64,000 nt of DNA, taken from positions 43,300,849 to 43,364,848 of the forward strand of contig NC_074719.1 of the NCBI RefSeq assembly GCF_947242115.1. Reading direction: 5' to 3'. A program made the position numbers and the translations under genes. The notes beneath the pieces are model-generated. The model saw nothing but the letters and a program-made list of their open reading frames with translations, ran no database searches and was not told the origin of the DNA. This document shows, piece by piece, positions 43,946-56,180 of the stretch. Positions within the stretch are counted from its first letter, which is position 1. Each line of letters opens with the position of its first letter. This DNA is from Biomphalaria glabrata. Taxonomy: Eukaryota; Mollusca; Gastropoda; Planorbidae.

Positions 43946-45841
43946 TATATCATGTTTCTGACTCTGATGGTTTCAATATATATTATTTATCATGTCTTTG
44001 CTTTTAAATTATAACCTTTATTGATCACATGGAGGCGATGCATGGTAATGAATTGAATTTTGTAAAATTTGACTTTGTGTAAGATTTATAATCAAGGTTG
44101 GAGAGGCACGTGGAGATTTTTTTGTTCTTGGACACGATTTAAAACAAAAACCCTAAATGATTACTTCCAGATACCATATTTTATCTTTTCAGTCTGTGGT
44201 GATTATAACAGAACTCTGGGACCTCTGTCCCGGGGTTTCATTGAGGAAAAGTTTATCGCCAGACGAGACATACTAGAAATCATAACCTAGGCCTACTTAT
44301 ACCTCAGCCACTAAATTCCTCATGAGCTCAGTGCAATGCTGTTTAGCCTCAATCTTGGTTTGATGACAAGTTAACATCTGGAAACCGGTGCCGGTCTGTC
44401 AACTTGTGGAGGTTTCTCTACTAATGATTTGGAAAAAAAACTGTCATAGTATGAAAGTTCCTTTTGGACCTTTCAGTCTGTATACAATGGCGCAGGACAC
44501 ACGACTTAGACACAACGTGATAATGACTGAGAGTTGTACGGGAACATTTTTACGTTGATGAGCCCAGTTCTGAGTACTTCTGAGTACATATTGTCGTACA
44601 TAAAAACATTTACAAGCTGTCAGATGGTACACGCACCAACAAAAACATTTAGCATTATGTTTCTTGGAATTTTGGGCTTTCATGGAAACTAAAGACAGTT
44701 CCTTTCAAAGAGTTTGGTCATTTGGCATGTAGAACACATTTGTACGTACATGGGTCTAGAACTGAGAACAATAGACAACCGGTCTGTCAACTTGTAGAGG
44801 TTTCTGGTAAAGTTTGAACAATTTCAGAATAGTGTTAGCTTTAATTATTCTGAAATCATGGAACTTACAATTTAGTTTGTCTTATGTGTTTTTGGCAATG
44901 TAATCTTGTACTGAATAAAATAAAAAAAAAGTTAAAAAAAAAGTTAAAAAAAAAAAGACATTACTATACATCAAGTGGAAATATGAAAAAAAACGCTCAA
45001 ATATTGCCTCATTAACTATTTTTCTATAAAAAACTAAATTAATGAAGTACCACTAATAAATTGTTTAAAGATCTTGCCAAGACAGAAAGAGAGAGTTAAT
45101 AAATTTTTGTATAAATATAATCTAGCATAGCATCTTCAATCAAAATGTGAGTAGATGTTTCTGGGGGATAAGGCCAGCGGGGCGTCGCTTGAACATTCTA
45201 ATATCTAACATTGACACCCCATGACATGGCGCATGTAAAGAAATGAACTATGTTGTCTTCTAATATATGCCCAACGAATATGAATGTACTTAGATACATT
45301 CTCATTCTAACAGATAAATATGTTTTCTTTGATGCAACAGGTAATTTTGGTCTCCAAAAAGTCACACAAATGTTTTTATAAAACGTAATAAATAGCATGC
45401 ATATTAGTTACACAACGTGGTGTACACAAGATATGCATGGCAGTGCATGTTAATAAGCAACTGTATGCATGACTTAAATGTGGTCTGTGTGTGTATGACT
45501 GATTTATATGGCAAATAATGTTTAAACAATTCTTAAAGAATTCTGTAAAAGAAATTATTATTCACAAACATTTGTAGTTTCAAGTTTAAATGAACTAACA
45601 CAATGTCAAGCTATTCAAACAATAGTCTTCAACTCATTTGAAAGTGTAATTTAACTGTATCTGGCTCAGTATCTAGTCTCTCCTTTCGGTTTCCTATTCC
45701 GTTCTGCCCTGTTTTATCTCATCACTCGCATCAATCCTACTAGAAAGATATTACATCAGACACTCGACACACACGATAACACTGCATAACAAAGAGAATG
45801 GCAAATTTCAAAGTTTTGATACATAACATATATACTTATAA

Positions 45842-45844
<3 letters not shown>

Positions 45845-45908
<64 letters not shown>
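45845..45908. repeat. (AT)n microsatellite behind gene 6
   Basis: A pure AT run ending 12 bp from the stop codon of the minus-strand gene 6, so it lies in its probable 3' UTR, as the array at 15550 does for gene 2. Confidence 0.96.
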
Positions 45909-45910
<2 letters not shown>

Positions 45911-45920
45911 ATACCAAAGT

Positions 45921-47063
45921 TTAATGCTTATAAATCTCTATCAGTGTAAACATTTCTAGACAACTCTTTCTAAAGTTCGTATTCAGAGTCCAGTAAACAA
46001 GAAAACTTGTGGAGCAATTAATGGTACCGCAGAAGTCAGAAACGGACCATAACAGGCTTGACAAATTCACGAACATTCCGAATTCCATACCGGTGATGGC
46101 GTACCTCAGAGCGTGGTCGGCGAACCTGGGCAGGTTGCAGATCGTGAAGATCAGAGCCAGGCAGAGAATCACCCGCACCAGCCTCCGCTCTCGGGTGCTG
46201 AGTGAGTACTGTGGAACCGAAGGATGGCTTTCCTTCTTGATGGCATGTCGGAATTTTGAGGAGGCATGTAAGACGTGAATCATGACAGCCGTGCAGGACA
46301 AGAGAAGAACCTGGCACATAAAGAACAGCGCCACGACAAATACGCTCATCAGATACTTCTGTAGCACCAAAAACTCTTCGGTGTATTTGAAAACTAGAAA
46401 GAGACGTTCCTTTGTCACGTTCTTATTGTCTGTAAAATTGATGGGCGACCAACTCAAGTTCTGAGAAGCGTAAAGAGGCAGAGTAAACCCTATATACACT
46501 GTATACACCACGAGGACAGCCGTCACAACTCGAGACCTACTGAACAGTTGCTTGACTTTGAAAGGGAGTAAAACGCAACAGCATCTTTCCACGGAGAGAA
46601 GAGCCGTTATCCAGCCGGATATAAAAAAACAAGTGTAGCGAATCCAGCCGAGCTCGAAATTTCCCAACACTCGCAAATTCGATGGATGGTCTGGATACAT
46701 TTTATCCAGTAGATAGCAAAGACTTGTGGCTAACTGGGTCAGTGTCACGATGAAATCAGTGACGGACAGGGCGAAGACCCCAACGCTGTTTCCGTTCTGC
46801 AAGCCGAGCTTTGACAGCACAATGAGGTTGATGCAGTTAGCGCCAAGACCCAGAAATGAGGCCATACCGTGGGCTGCTATGGCTATGACAGTGTAGAGCA
46901 GTTCTATTACTGCTGCTGGTATGATATCAGAGTTCGAGTCGGGCGCTAAAGTAGTAACGCCTCCTTTTGACCTAGACATCGTAAAAATGTGGAGGCTCTC
47001 ATGACTCGTAACGTTCTGTGAGTTTTGGTCAACTAACATGCTGATGATATTTTTACATAGCAA
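45921..47063 (-). CDS. Class A orphan GPCR, receptor gene 6
   Basis: Single-exon receptor of up to 380 residues on the minus strand, sister of gene 5. Switches: ERC 159-161, CNLP 309-312, SFLVY 353-357 (neither N7.49 nor P7.50). Seven hydrophobic helices; LSTRERRLV precedes TM6 and GMFVNLSSLLW precedes TM7. The N-terminus is longer than in the neighbours. An ATG at codon 9 (47037-47039) gives MLVDQNSQNVTS, which resembles the gene 5 start (MDVLLINSTS), so the true protein may be 372 residues. NVT at N17 is a likely glycosylation site; NLS at 202 and NVT at 215 lie in ECL2. There is no TM3-ECL2 cysteine pair. Confidence 0.92.
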   Translation of the reverse strand: MLCKNIISMLVDQNSQNVTSHESLHIFTMSRSKGGVTTLAPDSNSDIIPAAVIELLYTVIAIAAHGMASFLGLGANCINLIVLSKLGLQNGNSVGVFALSVTDFIVTLTQLATSLCYLLDKMYPDHPSNLRVLGNFELGWIRYTCFFISGWITALLSVERCCCVLLPFKVKQLFSRSRVVTAVLVVYTVYIGFTLPLYASQNLSWSPINFTDNKNVTKERLFLVFKYTEEFLVLQKYLMSVFVVALFFMCQVLLLSCTAVMIHVLHASSKFRHAIKKESHPSVPQYSLSTRERRLVRVILCLALIFTICNLPRFADHALRYAITGMEFGMFVNLSSLLWSVSDFCGTINCSTSFLVYWTLNTNFRKSCLEMFTLIEIYKH

Positions 47064-48721
47064 ACTAGAAAGATAACATTTACACCTGGAACAGTTGTAT
47101 TGATTTATTTGATGCGAATTTAAGAAGAGATGTACAGAAAATTAACAAAATAAGATGCACTTACAATGAAAAAGTTTCAAATGTAAGATTTATAAAATGC
47201 AAAGATTTTGTGTATACACATGCTTCATAGATATCTCACTTTCTTCGCCACAATAACTTATTGTAATTAGAGTGACAAAAAAGAATTTGCTATAAAATAT
47301 GTTGTTCTTCTAGGATAGGAATCTCATTATGACTTTGTATGAATATTATGGGTTTATTATTAAAATATTATTTTATTTTAATACTGTATATAAAATGTTT
47401 TCATTAAAAAGGTATGCCACTTATACTAACATGTTTTTACAAAATAATGTTAACTGGTTTTGTAATCATAAACTTCGTGAACCTTCAATTAAAATAAAAT
47501 CAAAGAAAGTCGCTACTTTCAAACAGTTGACTTTGTTCTATGATCATATACCATCATCCTATCATCGTATCCGTTGAGTCAGTCATCTTTGATCTTTGCG
47601 CTGAAGTAAATGTACGAAAACGTGTAATGATATACTAACCCTTGAAATGTTGGTTAGCTAAAATGAGGGACATTTCTACATCCGGTAATTTGCAAGGGTA
47701 AGCGACTCTTGCGTACACAAGTTCGTGAAATATTTTAATGGAAAGATCAATTGTTGGTTTATTTAAATGAAAAAAAACATTTATTGAGTAGTACTGTCTC
47801 AAGATATATTGCATACAAATCACTTGCAACAAAACATCATGCCATTGTAAAAGATGAAAGGCATATAAAGTGCACTTTTCTATAGCACTTTTCTATAGCA
47901 CTTTTCTATAGCACTTTTCTATTGATGCTGTCAAAGCCGCTTACTTGGGCCAGACAGGGTCACAATGGTTTAAGCCCGTAATAACCGGCCGGTCTGATTA
48001 ACCGATTCGACTGTACAGCAGAATTAAAAATAAATGACCATTTAAAAAGATGCTTTATTTCTTTTGAAGATAGGAACTAGTAACTACAACTTCCCAGTAG
48101 TGTAAGGGCGACGCAGCTATGGGGGACGTAGTTCGCTCACCCTGTATTCGTTTCATTCATTATCTTTTGGTTTATGAGGATTTTGAATTACACATAAAAG
48201 AGTTTCAAAAGTATTATTCCAGACCCAATATTAAAAAAATTAACTGATCTGTTAAATTCTAAACCTGTAAAATTACTGAAAAATCAAAAAGTTTATTCAT
48301 AAAAGAAAGACTGTCATTTTTCAACATTTAACCCCATTAGTTATGGATTGTCTGTATGTGCGTGTTTTTTAAAAGGTATGGGAAGACGATTAGTTGTGAA
48401 TGATGCAACATAGGTGGCATTGTCGTCATTTGGTTTCAGTTAGGGGAGACGACCCCAGAACGTGAGATTGAAAGGTTGTGTTAGTGTAGTGAGTTTGATT
48501 TAGTTAAAAAATATTATTACTTAAGTTTGGTACATTTATTTTATCTCATATCAACTTGATTTTTGTCTATATTGTAATAAAACATATATTTAATATTGTT
48601 TACAAACTAGTTATTCAAGTTATTAAAAGTTTTATTAGTTAAGATATAGTACGCCAACGACGGTTTACAAGTCTACCCGCAGTTTGGTGCTACAAGTCAA
48701 CGATTGCCAATAACACATTTA
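47064..48721. other. AT-rich spacer upstream of gene 6
   Basis: It holds a 13-bp tandem repeat (GCACTTTTCTATA, 4 copies, 47873-47925). The ORFs at 47329 and 47635 have no recognisable domain. No repeat family is recognised. Confidence 0.4.
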
Positions 48722-49082
48722 CTTATCTTATATAATACAGACGTTACTTCAAAAAAGAAGATAATTACGTCCTACGCGTCATGCATTTAGTCATGCATAT
48801 TAACCAATGACTTAAATTCTGCCAAGTCACTGGTTTTCCTGGCTAGCTCAGGCAACCCATTCCATGCTCTAATAGCACTAGGGAAGAAGGAGTGTTTGTA
48901 CAAATTTGTCCTAGCATACGGGACGAGGAATGTGCCTTTATCTTTGTGTCTTTCAGAGTATTTTGTTAAATTTTGTTTATGTATTTGAAGATTGTGGTTT
49001 AGTGTTTTATGTATAATTGCTGCTTTAGTTTTGAGTCTTCTGTCCTGAAGGGTTTCTAAATTTAGTAATTTTACTATAGAAT
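48722..49082 (-). mobile_element. LINE-A copy
   Basis: It runs from the (TAAGA)-side end through GTTTTCCTGGCTAGCTCAGG, ATAGCACTAGGGAAGAAGGA and GTGCCTTTATCTTTGTGTCT to about TTGAGTCTTCTGTCCTGAAG. It is a truncated copy of the 28598 type in reverse, well conserved. Confidence 0.82.
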
Positions 49083-49279
49083 TGTGTCTTGTTATTTTAA
49101 AATGCAGCTTGATTACGTTATTGTATTGTGTCGTGGCTTGTGGCTGGTGCTTAGATAATTATTTCACTGTTTGTCTAGTGTGTGACCTGATAGTTGCGGT
49201 ACCGTTGTTAATTATTATAATTACAATGAGTAAAATAGATCGACTTCTTTTGTTACTATATTTAGACAGCTGTCTACGA

Positions 49280-50286
49280 CAAGGGGAGGCTAACCTTTTG
49301 GTTCCATGTGCCAAATTTTGTTCACTCCTGATTCAGATGTGCCACTTTTAGTTTTAGTTTTTGAAAGTTTCGACATTTGTTCACATTTGGTTTGTTATAC
49401 ACATTTGGTTTGTTATACGCATTTAGTTTGTTCTACCATATTTGTGTTTAGTAATTGAGGAGATTAAAGACTAATTTAAAACAAAATTAACTTTACTTAC
49501 CGTCTTTGTTAACTTTTTTAGTTTGCATTTTATAATTACTATATATCATTTCTGAACCACTTATAGACTAATTATAATTTGTGAACACTGATAGCAGTTT
49601 TAAATTTTAAAACATAAAGACAATATATTTTTCTTTTTTTTTTTCGCCCACACTGAATCTCTAATATTAAGACTTTATTTCATGACCAGTTTGTTTTTGA
49701 TAATTTTCATGAATGCAAATATTTGCTCGCATCAGTATCTGACAGGCAAAAGCAAGATAACAGTTCCAGTAGCTCTACCAGTCATTGGCGGCATAGTTTA
49801 TTTTAGTTAACTTTATTTAATTGACGATTTCCTAGACGTGACTTTGCTTCCTCAAATATGTTTGACTATCTGGTTTTTAACTTAGAGTGACTTAAGGCCA
49901 ATAAGGTTTTTAAAAATGTTGAAATTATCATTTTGTTTTCTAAAAATGAAAAGCTTAAATAGGTAACAAGAAATTCCAAGGCAAACAAATAAGAAGAAAG
50001 AGAATGCATCTATTTCAGAATACAGAAACACATAATTTGTGTTTTATGTTTACTAGTCTGAATAGTTATATAAACATTTCGGTTAAGGTCAATTCGTCGT
50101 AATGGCTTGTAAATTAAATTCCTTTGAAACCTTTCTTTTCTTCAAAAAAAGTGCTTATTATCATTATATTTTTTTTGCGACAAGGATTGCTGTTTGTTAA
50201 TTTTTTTTCTCTGGGTGAGATGCACCACTTTTAATTGGGCGATGTGCCACTTTTTGGCGCATGCGTCATAGGTTGGCCACCCCCTG
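49280..50286. mobile_element. Candidate non-autonomous hAT-like element
   Basis: Left end CAAGGGGAGGCTAACCTTTT and the inverse of the right end, CAGGGGGTGGCCAACCTATG, form imperfect TIRs of about 18 bp. The sequence TGCCACTTTT recurs near both ends. The flanking 8-mers match poorly, so a clean target duplication is not seen. A 19-bp repeat (CACATTTGGTTTGTTATAC) occurs three times at 49382-49438. No transposase is recognised. Confidence 0.45.
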
Positions 50287-50944
50287 ACCCAAGAGCTGAT
50301 CTAACATCTGAGTTATTCAAAACACTTTTTATTTCAATGTGGGTAGAGGAATAATTATTTCGATACTTCGGCTCATGAAAAGTTGGCAACAGAGTAAAGA
50401 TATGAAACAATTAATGAGGAATGATTCAAAATGAGCTTAGTTCCTAGAAAACTCTGGGTTATGAAAAATAAATGTTGATCTTATATTTATTTGTGAAACA
50501 ACGCTATCTGAGTTTGGTACGTGAAGTTTAAGTGATTATTATATTCAGCAATCTCACGACCGAGAAGAAAACAGTCATGATTCAAGTAAAGATGTGAAGA
50601 CGCTACAAATATATGGGATGTCACAATGTGCGCAGAGACCGTAGCCTCCTTCGCAAATCGACAATGGTCGAAAAATGCATACTACACAGTGGCACAAACA
50701 TTTTTCCTCATGCGATGTATCAAAGAACAGCAAGTACCTATACAATTTGGAATCAGCGGCGTTTCAGGTTCTGACATGACAGAGTGTAGCACTGTGCAAG
50801 CTTCTTAGGGTCACCAGCTACTGATTCTTTCTCAGGGTTGATTACCTGTTTTTTTACCTTTTGTTTTATGGAAGGGGTATGAGAGAAAACTAGTTAATGC
50901 AGGTGACTATCTCATTCATTGCAGTTCATTAGAAATTCCGAGTA

Positions 50945-51076
50945 ATCTTATCTTAACTTATAAAATACAGACGTCTCTTCAAAAAAAGAAGATGATTACG
51001 TCCTACTTGTCATGCATATTGTCATGCATGTTAACTAATGACTTATATTCTGCCAAGTCACTGGTTTTCCTGGCTG
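50945..51076 (-). mobile_element. LINE-A copy, part 1, split by hAT
   Basis: It runs from ATCTTAACTTATAAAATACA to GGTTTTCCTGGCTG. The next LINE-A bases (CAACCCATTCCATGCTC) are found only after the hAT element, at 53567-53612. Confidence 0.85.
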
Positions 51077-51084
51077 GTCTAGAC

Positions 51085-53559
51085 CCGGGGTCGGCAACCT
51101 GCGGCTCGCGAGCCACATACGGCTCTTTGGGTGTGAAGCTGCGGCTCTTTAATTCCATACACAAATATTATTTATTGTATCGAAACATTTTTAAAAATAG
51201 TTCTGAATCTTTTTTTAACGAAGATTAGGCACAGATTCTTTCTCTCAGCCACTTGCACTCGTTTTTCACCACACCCCTCCCCCATTACATGCGTCGTCAC
51301 TGTTGTCAGTCCGCCTGAAGCTCTCGAATGACGTCGTCGTCGGATGTTTCTATGTAGGTTTTAATTCGCTTTGACGCAAGACGACTTGGCATCTTAAACA
51401 CTTGCTTTAACTGTGACGTATAGTTTGTGGTTGTAGTACCATGTAGTTTGTTTGTAAACGAGTTACAAACGAATTATCTTCTCAAAGTTAGAAGCAATTT
51501 ACAAGTAATGTTATTCTGGTAAGCTGTGCGGCACCACTAGATTTGGCACAAAATGGAAAACCATTTACGATGACGAGTATGTCAAAAACTGCTTCATACG
51601 TGCATCTAAAGGATTTAATTCGCTTTGACGCAAGACGAATTGGCATCTTAAACACTGTTTCATGTTTAAAAAAAACGAACCGGAAATATTGAAAAAAATC
51701 AAAGATTTGCCACTATCCGCTAAAACAGTACAAGACAGTATAGCTAAAATGTCTTCAAATGTTACATATTAACAGGTGGAAGATATTCATTTTTTTTCTT
51801 CCTTATCACTTGCTATAGATTAGTCTTGCGACTTAAAGACACGGCACAAGTTGACCATTTTGTCAGATATATGTCTTTCAAAAGTCTAAAAGAAGAACTT
51901 CTAGGATTGCTACCGCTTACGTGACAAACTAGAGTGGACGATAGGGAGAATGCCGTGCAAAAATACATTGAAGACAATAATATAGATTCAAATAAAATCA
52001 TTTTAAAAGCAACTGACAGAATATGACAGGAAAAAATAAAAGAGCAACAACGATTTGTCGGAGCGAAATAAACCAAGAAATTCTTACGTTTCACTGAATA
52101 ATGCACCAAGAAATGCTTTGTGCCCAAAACGATTCCAACCTAAATAGATGAGGTCATGAATTTGGTAATCAAGACTGTTAACAGCATCTTGTCAAAAGCC
52201 ATCTACCACTTCAACGAAATGGAGACTCAGTATTCCGACCTCCTTCTTCCCAAACAAAAGCTATGACTTTCCAAAGGTAAGGTGATGAAACGTTTAGCTT
52301 TGTGCTTGAATGAAATAAATACATTTCTAAATGACAAAGACATTTATCACACCGAACTAGAGAACGACAAATAGTTACAAAAGTTTTTCTTTATAATTGA
52401 TATAACAGCGAAAATCAATGAGCTGAATCTAAAACTGCAAGTAAAGGAAAACCCATCCTATGTTTTAGTGGAAGAATTGGTTTGTTTTGAAGACAAATTT
52501 ATTCCTTTTGCAGAAGATATTCAGAGCGGTCAATTACTTCATTTTGAATGTCTGTCTAAAGCAGTATCGCGATAAAATCAGTGAAAATTTTAAGATAAGA
52601 TAATTTTATTGATCCAATCAAATGGAAATTCAGTTTGACTACAATTGACAACATCAGCGTAACTACTGTACAATAACAGTATAGATGACAAATTCGAACA
52701 ACATTCACACACGAAACCAGCGCTTTATGATATGACTTCTATGTACTTCTTGATGACGACAGCTGATCTTGTAACACCCTGACCGAAAGTGGGATAAAGG
52801 AATTTTTAGATCTTTCTGTTTTAGTCCTAATGGAAAGGAGACGACCACTTCGTTCACATCTTATGACACGAATTACTTCATCACAGTTGTAAAAAAATCA
52901 AAGAAGAATTTCTTGACAGATTTGAGCAGTTCGAAACCAACAAAACTATTCGAGCATTCCTAGTACACCATCTCAACAGTTGGAGGTCCAGAAATGTAAG
53001 TGTGTAACGCAACAAAGTGGACAACTGTAAGGAATGCCGCGAGTTGATTCGGCGCATGGAATAAACTTCCAGATTGCTACAGTTAGGTGAAGAAGCTTGC
53101 ATTTGGAGTGCTGACTATGTATCGATTGACATAGTCGTGCGAGCAAGCGTTCTCTTGCATGAATATAATTAAAAGTAATGTAAGAAGCCAATTAAAAATT
53201 GAGCATTTGGAGTCGTGTTTGAAACAAAAAAAAAAACAATAAGTTACCGTATGAGCCAAATGTATCCGAAATTTCTAAAACCATGCAAAGCTAACTCACC
53301 CATTGAATTAGTTTGCTTAATTGTTTGTTATTGAAGTACAAGTTAATGTTGTAAATAAACGTTTAACTTCTTTAGTTGTTAACCGAAATAAAAAATAATT
53401 ATCTAATAATGCCATATTATGTTATATATTTTAAAAAAATCATTCTATTTATAGTTGGCAAAACAAAAAACAACAACAACGTTGCGGCTCTTTCAAAACT
53501 TCGAAATTTTGTAAATTGTAATTTTTGGCTCTTTCAACTCAAAAGGTTGCCGACCCCTG
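51085..53559 (+). mobile_element. hAT transposon, nearly full length, GTF2IRD2/SCAND3-like transposase remnant
   Basis: TIRs of 16 bp (CCGGGGTCGGCAACCT; right end inverse CAGGGGTCGGCAACCT) are flanked by a perfect 8-bp duplication GTCTAGAC (51077-51084, 53560-53567). Recognisable transposase parts, in order, are [58 protein letters not shown] and the C-terminal FSCMNIIKSNVRSQLKIEHL. These are typical of hAT transposases in the GTF2IRD2/SCAND3 group. There are several in-frame stops and frame shifts, so it is inactive. A LINE scrap (52591-52866) interrupts it, and about 42 bp at 51361 is repeated at 51615. Confidence 0.88.
52591..52866 (-). mobile_element. LINE 3' end inserted in the hAT transposase
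   Basis: On the minus strand it encodes RSRLLSIRTKTERSKNSFIP and LSVRVLQ, like the RxxRxxNSFFPxxIRLLN end of LINE ORFs. It is followed by a 3' UTR with GATTGGATCAATAAAATTA and a TCTTA tail. It splits the hAT reading between EDIQSG...SENFK and NYFITVVKK. The ORF text differs from LINE-A, although the tail motif is similar. Confidence 0.65.
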
Positions 53560-53567
53560 GTCTAGAC

Positions 53568-53612
53568 AACCCATTCCATGCTCTAATAGCGCAAGGGAAG
53601 AAGGAGCATTAA
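53568..53612 (-). mobile_element. LINE-A copy, part 2
   Basis: AACCCATTCCATGCTCTAAT followed by AGCGCAAGGGAAGAAGGAGC continues the copy interrupted by the hAT element at 51077. Confidence 0.85.
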
Positions 53613-54937
53613 TCATGATTAATTAAAATAATGTATTTAATAGCAAACACATTTGATTAAACTAATATCATGTTTATTAGTTTCAAACATGTTTAGAAAC
53701 AATTTTCTGTTTTAACATGAAAGATATCAGTCTAAGTAAATAATGTATTCTTTTTATCTTCAAACATAAAAAGTTATGACATTTTTTTTAGTTTACTAAA
53801 TTTGCATGCTAATGAATTTAGCCAGAAATCAAGCTGTACATGGATCTATATTCTAATCTTTTTTTTTAATACATTCAGTAGCGTCTTACAGCTTTAACGT
53901 AATGCTATTTTCCAGAGATGCCTAAGTGAGTCATTCGTTTGCTGTACTATTCTAGAGTTAACCCTACTCGAAATGGTGGCCTGGATGCCACAGTTATTGA
54001 TCCTGTTTATGAAGACACAGCAGCATCGTACATCGTATTTTATGTAGCTATTATTCAGTCTATTGGATATTGAGCTATTATTATTATATATTAATTGATA
54101 CTGGAAACTTCGCTTGCCAGAACTGTGCCTGTGTTGTATTTTGTATGTTCAATAAACAAGTTATATGTCCGTGAATCGGCATTCCGAATCTTCATTCTGT
54201 CTTCATATGTGTTGTCACTGTAATCATTGGTAGCACCCAAATAAGGAAGGTTCACTAACCGTTCACTAACCGTTCACTAACCGTTGCTTCTAAAATCAGT
54301 CCTTGAGCGTCAATGGTCAAAGTTCTGGCAAACGTCAGTTTTTTCCTGATCATAGTAAAATGAACATACGCCAATAATAATAATTTGCTTACAAGGCTAA
54401 GTTGACTCGTCAAGCTGTACAAAGAAATATGTCGTTTGCAAAAAAAAAAGACATAAGAACATTTCAATGTCATAAATCAGGATGCCCAAACTACGACCCG
54501 CGAGCCATATCCGTCCCTCAGCATTGTGGTATGTGGGCCGACAAAACGTAGCCACTAAGTGTCAAAACCAATTAGACAAGAGCCAATACCTTCCTGCCCT
54601 TTTGTTGGGAACCTCAAGCTTTCTTAGAGTCATTTTATGATATTTTAATATCCATTTCATTTATCTTTAACAAAGCGTTTATATTTTAGGCAATATGAGC
54701 TAAAAGATTTTGTTAGTCTTTGGAAACCGCCGCTGCTATCTAATCTGGCTGTGTCCTTAAGATTAAGGTAGGTGTGAAAAGGGATTTATTTCTGCGCTTT
54801 GGGTCGTGATCTGTCGCTATAAAGCGAGTCTTATCGTGTCATATGTTCACAAATGAAATGAGACAGCAGAAGAAAATTAAAATTAACTCAGAACGTAGAA
54901 AGTTCCATCTATCGATCGATGTCTAAAAGTTTTGTAC
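53613..54937. other. AT-rich spacer with a hAT-like end
   Basis: CAGGATGCCCAAACTACGAC followed by CCGCGAGCC at 54480-54508 looks like a hAT left end; its partner was not found. A 12-bp repeat (CCGTTCACTAAC, 3 copies) lies at about 54249-54286. No gene is supported. Confidence 0.4.
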
Positions 54938-55231
54938 GATTGACATCTAAAAATTGGAGGATGGACGTCTTAAGATTGAAGGGTTGACGTCTAGAGATAA
55001 AACGATTGACGTCCAGAGATCGAACGATTGAAGTCTAAAGATCTGACGATTGACGTCTAAAAATTGAAGGATTGACGTCTAAAGATTGGAGGATTGACGT
55101 CTAAAGATGGGAGGATTGACGTCTAAAGATGGGAGGATTGACGTCTAAAGATTGGAGGATTGACGTCTAAAGATTGGAGGATTGAGTTCTAAAGATGGGA
55201 GGATTGACGTCTAAAGATTGGAGGATTGACG
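54938..55231. repeat. 22-bp minisatellite, 13 units
   Basis: Unit core GATTGACGTCTAAAGATTGG followed by AG. Units on the left are clearly diverged, those on the right almost identical. No ORF runs through it, and none is supported between it and 55810. Confidence 0.95.
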
Positions 55232-55809
55232 AAGTTATTTACGAAAAAGAGACAAAAGAATGAGTCGGCGATAAGCAAAAAAAGTAAGTAAAAGTCTTTT
55301 CCTACGGTAAAATTGTGAATCCTGGAAGAAATGCACCATGAAAAGAATAACACAGTCAAAAGACGTCAGCCCTTCACACATGACAATTACAAGGAAAAGT
55401 TATGGATAAAAATATCCATTAAAAGCTAAAAGACATAGCAGCATATATTGAAATGTTTTCTATTGCTGCTGACAAGCCCATAGACATATTTGATATTGCT
55501 AACTAATGATATTTACTCACAATAAAAACATCAAATTTTAGGCTTTGTGGAGCTCGCAAGGAACCAACACTGACGAATGGAGGATCTTTTTCTTTCTTTG
55601 AAAAGTTTAGTGTATGTGACTACTAAAAAAGTCAGAACTAGGTTGAAAGACAAAAAGAACTGACAACTAGAGTTATTCGAAATGTTGTCGTGTCAAATAG
55701 AGTTGACCTTTGCGTCTTCATAGCATTCACGTTCCTTAAGTTTGTTGAACCGTTAAGACACCACACATGATCTGTTGACAGTCTTTTTTCTCAATTCCTC
55801 TCTATGTTT

Positions 55810-55930
55810 TTTGCGTAGAAGACTATATCTTCTCTATACCGATAATTGCGCCATATTAGATCACAATGAACAAGATCTCCAGATCGCTTTCAACGAATTT
55901 GCATACGCTGGCGCCTCTTTTAGTTTATCT
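55810..55930 (+). mobile_element. Reverse-transcriptase scrap (LINE)
   Basis: The reading RLYLLYTDNCAILDHNEQDL followed by QIAFNEFA resembles the RT catalytic block (LFADDCAIxAHxxxDLQ). The YADD box is degraded to YTDN. No flanking RT blocks are recognisable. Confidence 0.5.
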
Positions 55931-56180
55931 ATAGATAGGCCCGTACATTCTTTTATACTGTCTTCACATCGCTTTCTAGGTTTTGCCTCTTCTTCATTTT
56001 CCTAACAAAATTCTCTGAAGTAAGGTCTTTGTTGACCATGAGGACCTTGTGATATGACCATAAAGGTTTAGTTTGCGTTTTTGTGACGGTGATCTTCAGG
56101 ACATCGTGGGGGCTAAAGTCGTTGTGAGCCTGGTTGTAATTTCTTCCTTTGCGATACGATCTTCCATTATCAACAAACTA
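55930..56180 (-). mobile_element. LINE 3'-end scrap, antisense
   Basis: GGCCCGTACATTCTTTTATA and following text are the inverse of a LINE C-terminal region, like 40515-40740. It abuts an RT scrap on the opposite strand. The remainder up to 56670 is AT-rich. Confidence 0.4.

Noticed and set aside
44392-44805. Possible terminal repeats of a retroelement (CCGGTCTGTCAACTTGT at both sites)
   Set aside because: Only about 27 bp is shared, with no TG...CA ends, target duplication or coding content.
47329-47577. 82-codon ORF upstream of gene 6
   Set aside because: AT-rich, no domain, hydrophobic pattern or conserved motif; expected by chance.
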